Translations under genes and position numbers: made by a program | Assembly: GCA_015680685.1 (NCBI GenBank) | Contig: MNCI01004830.1 | Coordinates: 3,715-67,714 of the forward strand | Origin: Gnetum montanum | Taxonomy: Eukaryota; Streptophyta; Gnetopsida; Gnetales; Gnetaceae | Reading direction: 5' to 3' | Length of the DNA stretch: 64,000 nucleotides | Notes under the pieces: generated by a model | Seen by the model: only the letters and a program-made list of their open reading frames with translations | The model's database searches: none | Told to the model about the DNA's origin: nothing | Part shown: one piece after another, positions 58,773 to 64,000 of the stretch | Layout of the letters: the number at the start of each line of letters is the position of its first letter | Position numbering within the stretch: the stretch's first letter is position 1

Positions 58773-59890
58773 TTGAAAACTGATCCTGAAAGTAGCACAC
58801 TTTGCATGGAACTAATTGAGAGCTTAACATGTGCCTATGTTAAAGGCATGGATGAACAAGAGCAAGTTCATCACCAACTCTTTAATGATGAACTTGATGA
58901 CATTCATTGGGGAGAGTTGGAAATCCCTGACAATTTTAAACAAGAACCCTTAGAGTTGAAAACTCTACTTACCCACATGAAGTATGCATTCTTGAAAAAT
59001 GGCAAGCTAGTAATAATCAATGTAATTCTTACTCTTGAAAAAAAAGGGAAGCTGCTGAATGTGGTTAACAAATGGCCAATAGTCTTTGCTTGGTCATATC
59101 TTGAATTCAATGGGATTGATCTTAGGATATGCTAATATCACATCTATATCGATCCTTCCATTAAGTCAAAGAGGTAGCAGCAGCAGCAGTTGAATCCCAA
59201 ATTGAGGCAGGTCATCAAAGAGGAAATTAAACAACTCCTCAAGGTAGGCTTCATCTATCCAATCGTAGATAGCAAGTGGGTTAGTCCACTTGTAATTGTG
59301 TCAAAGAAAGGTGGTAAGTAGTGGGTCTGTATTGATTTCAAGCTATTGAACATGGTGACTTACAAACATCATTTCCCATTACAATTTGTCAACCACGTGT
59401 TAGACACTATCTCTGGGCATTGCTATTACAATTTTCTAGATGGTTATACTATTTATAATCAAATTTAAATTGTGCTAGAGGATCAAGCCAAAACAACATT
59501 CACAAGTCCTTGGGGAACTTTTTGCATATAAAAAGATGTCTTTTGATCTATGAAATGCCCCTGTAACATTTCAATGTCTTGTCCTAAGTATTTTTCAATA
59601 GTAGATTGGTAGTAGGGTGAAAGTCTTCATGGATGACTTCTCCACCTATGGTACTACATTTGAGCAAGCCCTAGACCACCTTGAGTAAGTGATTAAAAGA
59701 TGTGTGGAGACCAATCTTTATCTTAATTGGCAAAAGATATATCTAATGATCTAGGAGGGCATTGTGTTGGGGCATAGAATCTCACAAATGGGGATTCAAG
59801 TGGACCCTAAAAAGATTAGGGTCATCTAAGGAATAACCCACCAATTGCAAACTATTAAAGATGTTTGGTCATTCCTTGGACACACTGGCT
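58773..59890 (+). pseudogene. Element C reverse transcriptase
   Basis: An open stretch 58773-59135 holds the protease-RT linker. RT motifs: LRQVIKEEIKQLLKVGFIYPI, WVSPLVIVSKKGGK, CIDFKLLNMV, HCYYNFLDGYTIYNQ and the active-site FMDDFSTYG near 59628-59655. It ends with SFLGHTGYH at about 59870-59897. Confidence 0.85.
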
Positions 59891-60430
59891 ACCACTAGCA
59901 ATTCATAGAGAATTTCTCTAAGATCGCTAAATCATTGGTTAAGCTTGCAAAGAAAGATGCTCCATTCACATGGACTAAGATATGCGAAAGGACATTCCAA
60001 TAGCTTAAGGAGAAGCTTGTAGAAACTTCAATTCTACGAGTACCTAATTAGTTTCATCCATTTTACATCATGACGGATGCATTGAACTATGCTTTGGAAG
60101 CTATTCTTATGCAATTGGATGATTAGAAACATCCTTATTATATCCACTGTGCAAGCTAAAGCATTGTGAATGCACAACTTAACTATACTACAATGGAGAA
60201 AGAGCTGATGCTAGTGCTGTATGCCTTGGAGAAGTGCAAGCACTATATGCTTGAATACAAGGTGTTTGTGCACATTGATCATAGTGCCATTCACTTCCTC
60301 ATAAATAAGCTGATGGTGAGCCCTTATGTCATACAGTGGTAGGTGATCTTGCATGGGTTCAATCTTACAATGGTAGATTGAAATGAAACTGAGAATGTCA
60401 TCACTAATCACTTATCTTAGTTATGATGGG
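59890..60430 (+). pseudogene. Element C RNase H
   Basis: Readable in one frame with stops: ENFSKIAKSLVKLAKKDAPFTW, FYIMTDALNYALEAILMQLDD (first acidic residue), LNYTTMEKELMLVLYALEKCKHYML and VHIDHSAIHFLINK. This is the domain deleted from element B. Confidence 0.83.
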
Positions 60431-60534
60431 ACAATAAAGAGGAGGAGAGTCCACTCTTTTATTAATTTCCTTATGAACTCATCTTACCAATGTAATAAAT
60501 GAACAAGTGCTTGATGAACCTACATGGTACAATG

Positions 60535-61700
60535 GCATCCTCACTTATCTTCTTACTCAGGAGATGCCACAAGATTTGGATCACCGAAAGAAATAATAGT
60601 GCCAAACACTTCATGGATATTAATAGACATCTTTACAAGGTGTGTGTCAATGACCTAGTTTGTTGGTGTGTTCCTAATGTTGATCAATTGCACATGCTCC
60701 AATATGTTCTTGAGGATCGTTATGGAGGCCACTATGTAGGGAGATGCATGGCCATTAAGCTTTTTATGGTAGGGTATTACTAGCCAACCATCTTCAGGGA
60801 TGCTTACCAATTCATTAGCTCTTGTGAATGTTGTCAACGAGATGGTGGGATGACTACTTGAATGAAGGGGCCTCAAAAATGGATCCAACTACTAAAACCC
60901 TTCACCATTTAGAGCATAGACTTCATGGATCCCAACATGCCCATGCAAAATGGAAAGACATACATAATAGTCACTATTAACTATTGTAAAAAATGGATAG
61001 AAGTAGTATCCATCATTGACTGTACATCTCCCACTACTACTCAGTTTATATAATAGAATGTTGTAAACAAGTTTGGAGTGCCACGTGTATTGATTTTTGA
61101 CAATGGTACTCATTTTACATGTGCTACTTTTCACAATCTCATGTAATGCTTGGGGGTTAAACATAAACTAACAACATCCTGCCACCCCCAAGCCAATGGT
61201 CAAGCAAAGGTTACTAATAGGAAGACCACCAAAATCTTAATGAGAATAATTAGCAAGTATAGGAGAGGTTGGAGCATAAAACTTAATGATGCCCTATGGG
61301 CATACTACTCAACATGGGAAATTACCAACTTTTCCAATTCAATTTGAGCTCTGTACACTTTCAATAGCCTGTGACCTCGATCTTGACCTTAGCCTAGCAC
61401 AAAAAGAAAGATTGATCAAACTTAATGTGCTAGATGAGAATCGATTGGTAGCCTTGTTCTTGAATGAAGTGCACTAAGCATTCAATAAAAAGTATCATGA
61501 TCTTAGAATAAGAAAAGTCAAATTTCAACCTAGAGACAAGGTCCTTTATTAAAACCTCACACATGTACCTCAAAAGACTAAGTATTAAATGTTTTGAGAA
61601 GGGCCTTATATCATTTATGAAACCTTTCCTTTTGGGGCCATGTTGATCTACAAACTTGAGAGCCCAAATAAGAAACAACTAGCCCACATGCAATAACTTA
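60535..61700 (+). pseudogene. Element C integrase
   Basis: HFMDINRHLYKVCVNDLV, YGGHYVGRCMAIK, ISSCECCQRDGGMTT (zinc Cys pair), SIDFMDPNMPMQNGKTYIIV, IFDNGTHFTCATFHNL and CHPQANGQAKVTNR. As in B, Lys stands where the catalytic Glu is expected. The C-terminal stretch (61286-61640) matches B's 32730-33080. Confidence 0.83.
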
Positions 61701-62984
61701 AATGTTTCCGTGAGCCTAAGCAAGCTAGTGTTAGCAACACCTCATTGGATAGAAATCCTCACTCAATCTTTCAAATATTATCCTTTCAATGTAGTTGTGG
61801 GGAGGATAGTCATTTGTGCTAACCATATTAGTGGCTCCTCAGTTTTCCTACTTTTTTGTTTTACACTTTCTTTGGTTTTACACCTTTTTGTTTTACACTT
61901 TGTTATTTTTCCAATTTTTTTGTTTTACAACATTGTTAGTATGTTTTATCTTTCTTGAATATCTTCTAATTTATTTTATATTTTACTTTATTTTTGTGTG
62001 ATTATTTACTATTTTATAATAAAATGCTTTATTGCCAACAGGACATAATGGTTTTGTAGCTTTTGCTAATCGTGGTTTGTACTTGATGTTTTGATTGCTA
62101 ATGTTTGGTTTCTATTTCTAAATTTTGATGACTAATAATTAAGACAAAGTTTCTTTTTCATGGAATAGGTAGTGACTCCACATCATCCACCCATCCATAA
62201 ACTCTATGGTCTTCCTATTTTTAGAAGTATGAGGTCCCTTTTTCATTAATNACTAAAAAGACATGTTACCCATGTCTGAGGTCCCCTTTAACTAAGGCCC
62301 TTTCTCACTTCTTGCTTCTCTTTTATTCTCAAATAAGAAATGGTTATTGATCTATGGGAGCATTCTTATGTCTCAAGGGGATGGTCTAGTCTTAGAGTGG
62401 TGATGTGAAGTCACTAAAAGTGGTTCGCTTTGATCTAGACTAAGGATGGACTATATTAGGTCATTTAACCATAGAATCCACAAGGGACTTCATGTGACCA
62501 CATTTGGGAGTTCCATTGCATTTTCTCTCTCATCCATCATGCTTTCCATAACTCACCTCTCTGTTGGTTGTCTGTGTTCTTATTCAATGTCGTAGTTTGA
62601 AGTGTCAAAATTCTTAGGAAGATTCTTTCAGATTCGATCCTTAACTTTTCATTGCCATTAATTAACTATGGGGCCCACAGACTCCTTAGTTAAGGTTATG
62701 TAAAGGAAAAAAGAACATGAGCTTGCTATGGGGAAGACCAACTTGCATATCTCTTGGTTGGGTTAGTTAAGTTCCTTATCCTTAGGCATTTCAACAATCA
62801 AATCTTACATGTGCCCCATCAATGCATGCAACTATGCATGCCTTAAGGCATTTTCTAATCAAATTCTTGAATTTTATGAATTTTTGAGCCCTTTTCTAAC
62901 ATTTCATCATCTTCATGACTTTTCTAGATCTCCAAAAACATCATGTTTAAAGTGAAAAATGTTTGGGCATAGGCTTTGTAAATG
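61700..62984 (+). other. Element C 3' region upstream of the internal promoter
   Basis: Non-coding and T-rich (61840-62030). It shares blocks with B's 3' region, including CCACCCATCCATAAACTC at 62188-62205, and has an N (62251) at the place homologous to B's N at 33598. Confidence 0.55.
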
Positions 62985-63073
62985 GATACTTGTCGATGGA
63001 TCCCATGTTTAAACGAGACTTCGTTTATGGGATCCCATCAATGTAGGGGTCCACTCGCCTATATATATGTGGC
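62985..63073 (+). promoter_or_regulatory. Internal promoter-like block of element C, copy of its own U3 motifs
   Basis: GTCGATGGATCCC (62992-63004), GGGATCCCATCAATGTAGGG (63029-63048) and a TATA box CCTATATATATGTGG (63059-63073). TCAATGTAGGG occurs also in the U3 of C's LTR (54699-54709). The ORF3 frame begins about 440 bases downstream. GGGGGAAGTTTTTTAAC (63109 on) matches GAGGGAAGTTGTTCAAA (36411 on) of D, which anchors the two blocks as homologous positions. Confidence 0.5.
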
Positions 63074-63514
63074 CACACTTAGCGATTTTCACATTTGCTT
63101 CAAAATGAGGGGGAAGTTTTTTAACTTTTCAGAGTCTAGAACCTTCCAAAAGCCATAACTTCTTAACCATTTGTCTGATTCACTTTTTTCTTAGACCTTG
63201 TAGCTATCGGAGGGAAGTTCTTTGTTATGGGGGCCACAAACCTTAAGTTTTTGATGAAAAAATTTCAAAGAAATTTCTAACACTCACAAGGTTTAAGAAA
63301 TAAATCAACACTAAAACATCAAATTATAAGAGTTAAACCCTTCCAACAAGCTCTGGTAACATTATAAGTTGAAAATTATCAAAATAAATAAAATGATCAA
63401 TCTACCATGGTCAAAACTTAGCTTAAGTGTAACTGCCCAATGAGAAAGGTACTTAAATATTATAAGTTACATGGTGAATGCTAAGCCTTGGTTATGTTTT
63501 AACCATAGATTGCA

Positions 63515-64000
63515 CTGAAAGGAAAGCATGTGCAGGAAGGAGGACCATCCCAACCAAGGGACAAATGACCACAAATGGGAAGGGGTCAAGAACAACCCCA
63601 TGAACAAGAAGAAACCCATGTCATAGGACCTCTTTAGAAGGATCCCAAAGTGGAATTTGTCCAACAAGTTGCTACAATAGAACAATCTCACCAAGATGAG
63701 GTGCCTAAACTTAGATCAAACCTTGAGGTTACCTTGATAGAAGCTTGGCTCAAGCAGATCATGAACAAAGAGGTCTAGAAATTTGTGCTTCAAGAATTGA
63801 ACTTTGGACCTTTCTTAGAGTTCACACCACTAGAAGTCAAAACTCAAATACAAAACTATACCATGTGGCCCACAATCTCTTCCAATGGAGAGTGGTACAT
63901 ATGAGAGACATACCTATTATGGAACAATTGGTAGTCCAGTTCAACAATCAAAATCAAAGACATCCTGGTATCCTACTTGGTGAAGGCTATTGTAGAAGTC
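63515..64000 (+). pseudogene. Element C ORF3 (partial)
   Basis: Aligned to D's ORF3, the start falls on CTG at 63515 where D has ATG, behind GATTGCA, so both the start codon and the splice-acceptor AG have been lost. One frame then runs to the window end with four to five in-place stops. It reads GGPSQPRDK, then ELNFGPFLEFTPLEVK (63791-63840) opposite ELNFGPFMDFALEAVR of D, and IKIKDILVSYLVKAIVEV. No frameshift seen. Confidence 0.65.

Larger units (their letters stand above)
54643..64000 (+). mobile_element. Athila-like element C (3' end beyond window)
   Basis: LTR 54643-55544, tRNA-Asp type primer site 55546-55563, gag, protease, RT, RNase H, integrase, a long 3' region with an internal promoter-like block, then ORF3 running off the window. 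It is the only element here whose pol domains are all recognisable. Stops and shifts are numerous. The N at 62251 may hide sequence. Confidence 0.9.

Noticed and set aside
1-64000. CRISPR arrays, operons, bacterial features
   Set aside because: The introns, retrotransposons and V-PPase are plant nuclear; the short repeats seen are minisatellites or U3 motifs without regular spacers.

Overview
The window is plant nuclear DNA. It holds one complete host gene, a type I (K+-stimulated) vacuolar H+-pyrophosphatase with 8 exons at 45265-50365 on the + strand. Nearly everything else is decayed retrotransposon sequence: Athila-like Ty3/gypsy elements, one chromovirus, and L1-type LINEs. Old, nested, transition-riddled LTR elements around a gene with ordinary-sized introns suggest a large seed-plant genome, perhaps a gymnosperm. 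That placement is inference.

Layout. 1-3984: 5' part of an Athila-like element (A, minus strand; gag, start of protease, one LTR). 4340-9260: nearly full-length dead L1-type LINE (minus), with a GC-rich flank at 9300-9690 that encodes Gly/Arg repeats. 9700-15208: AT-rich DNA with tRNA-derived SINE-like pieces and a direct tandem duplication (copy 1 about 11860-13690; copy 2 from about 13830, resuming at 41898-44880) that includes the distal 5' flank of the pyrophosphatase gene. 15209-41897: a three-level nest. Chromovirus E (15209-41897, minus, target duplication GGGGT/GCGGT) was entered by Athila-like D (23108-40716, plus, ACTAT both sides), and D was entered by Athila-like B (26575-35475, plus, TAAAG). 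41898-43070: second LINE relic. 43110-45264: pyrophosphatase 5' flank with minisatellites. 45265-50400: the gene. 50400-54600: repeat-derived spacer with an integrase relic. 54643 to the window end: Athila-like element C (plus), incomplete.

The most notable content is inside the elements. (1) E carries, antisense between its primer-binding site and gag, a spliced gene of unknown function with its own TATA box. The reading frame is continuous across D's insertion point and across a canonical intron. (2) D and C carry a third ORF (ORF3) in the env position after pol. In D it is one uninterrupted frame of 930 codons broken only by in-place stops. (3) In both D and C a second promoter-like block lies about 0.45-0.5 kb upstream of ORF3, and each block resembles the U3 repeats and TATA box of that element's own LTR. 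(4) B and C share a Glu-to-Lys change at the expected catalytic Glu of integrase.

Assembly caution: eight single N characters occur. Three segments bounded by N pairs (22423-22641, 26133-26574, 30630-30744) are inverted relative to their true orientation. Reversing 26133-26574 restores the 5' LTR junction of B and its target duplication. The N positions may also hide missing sequence.
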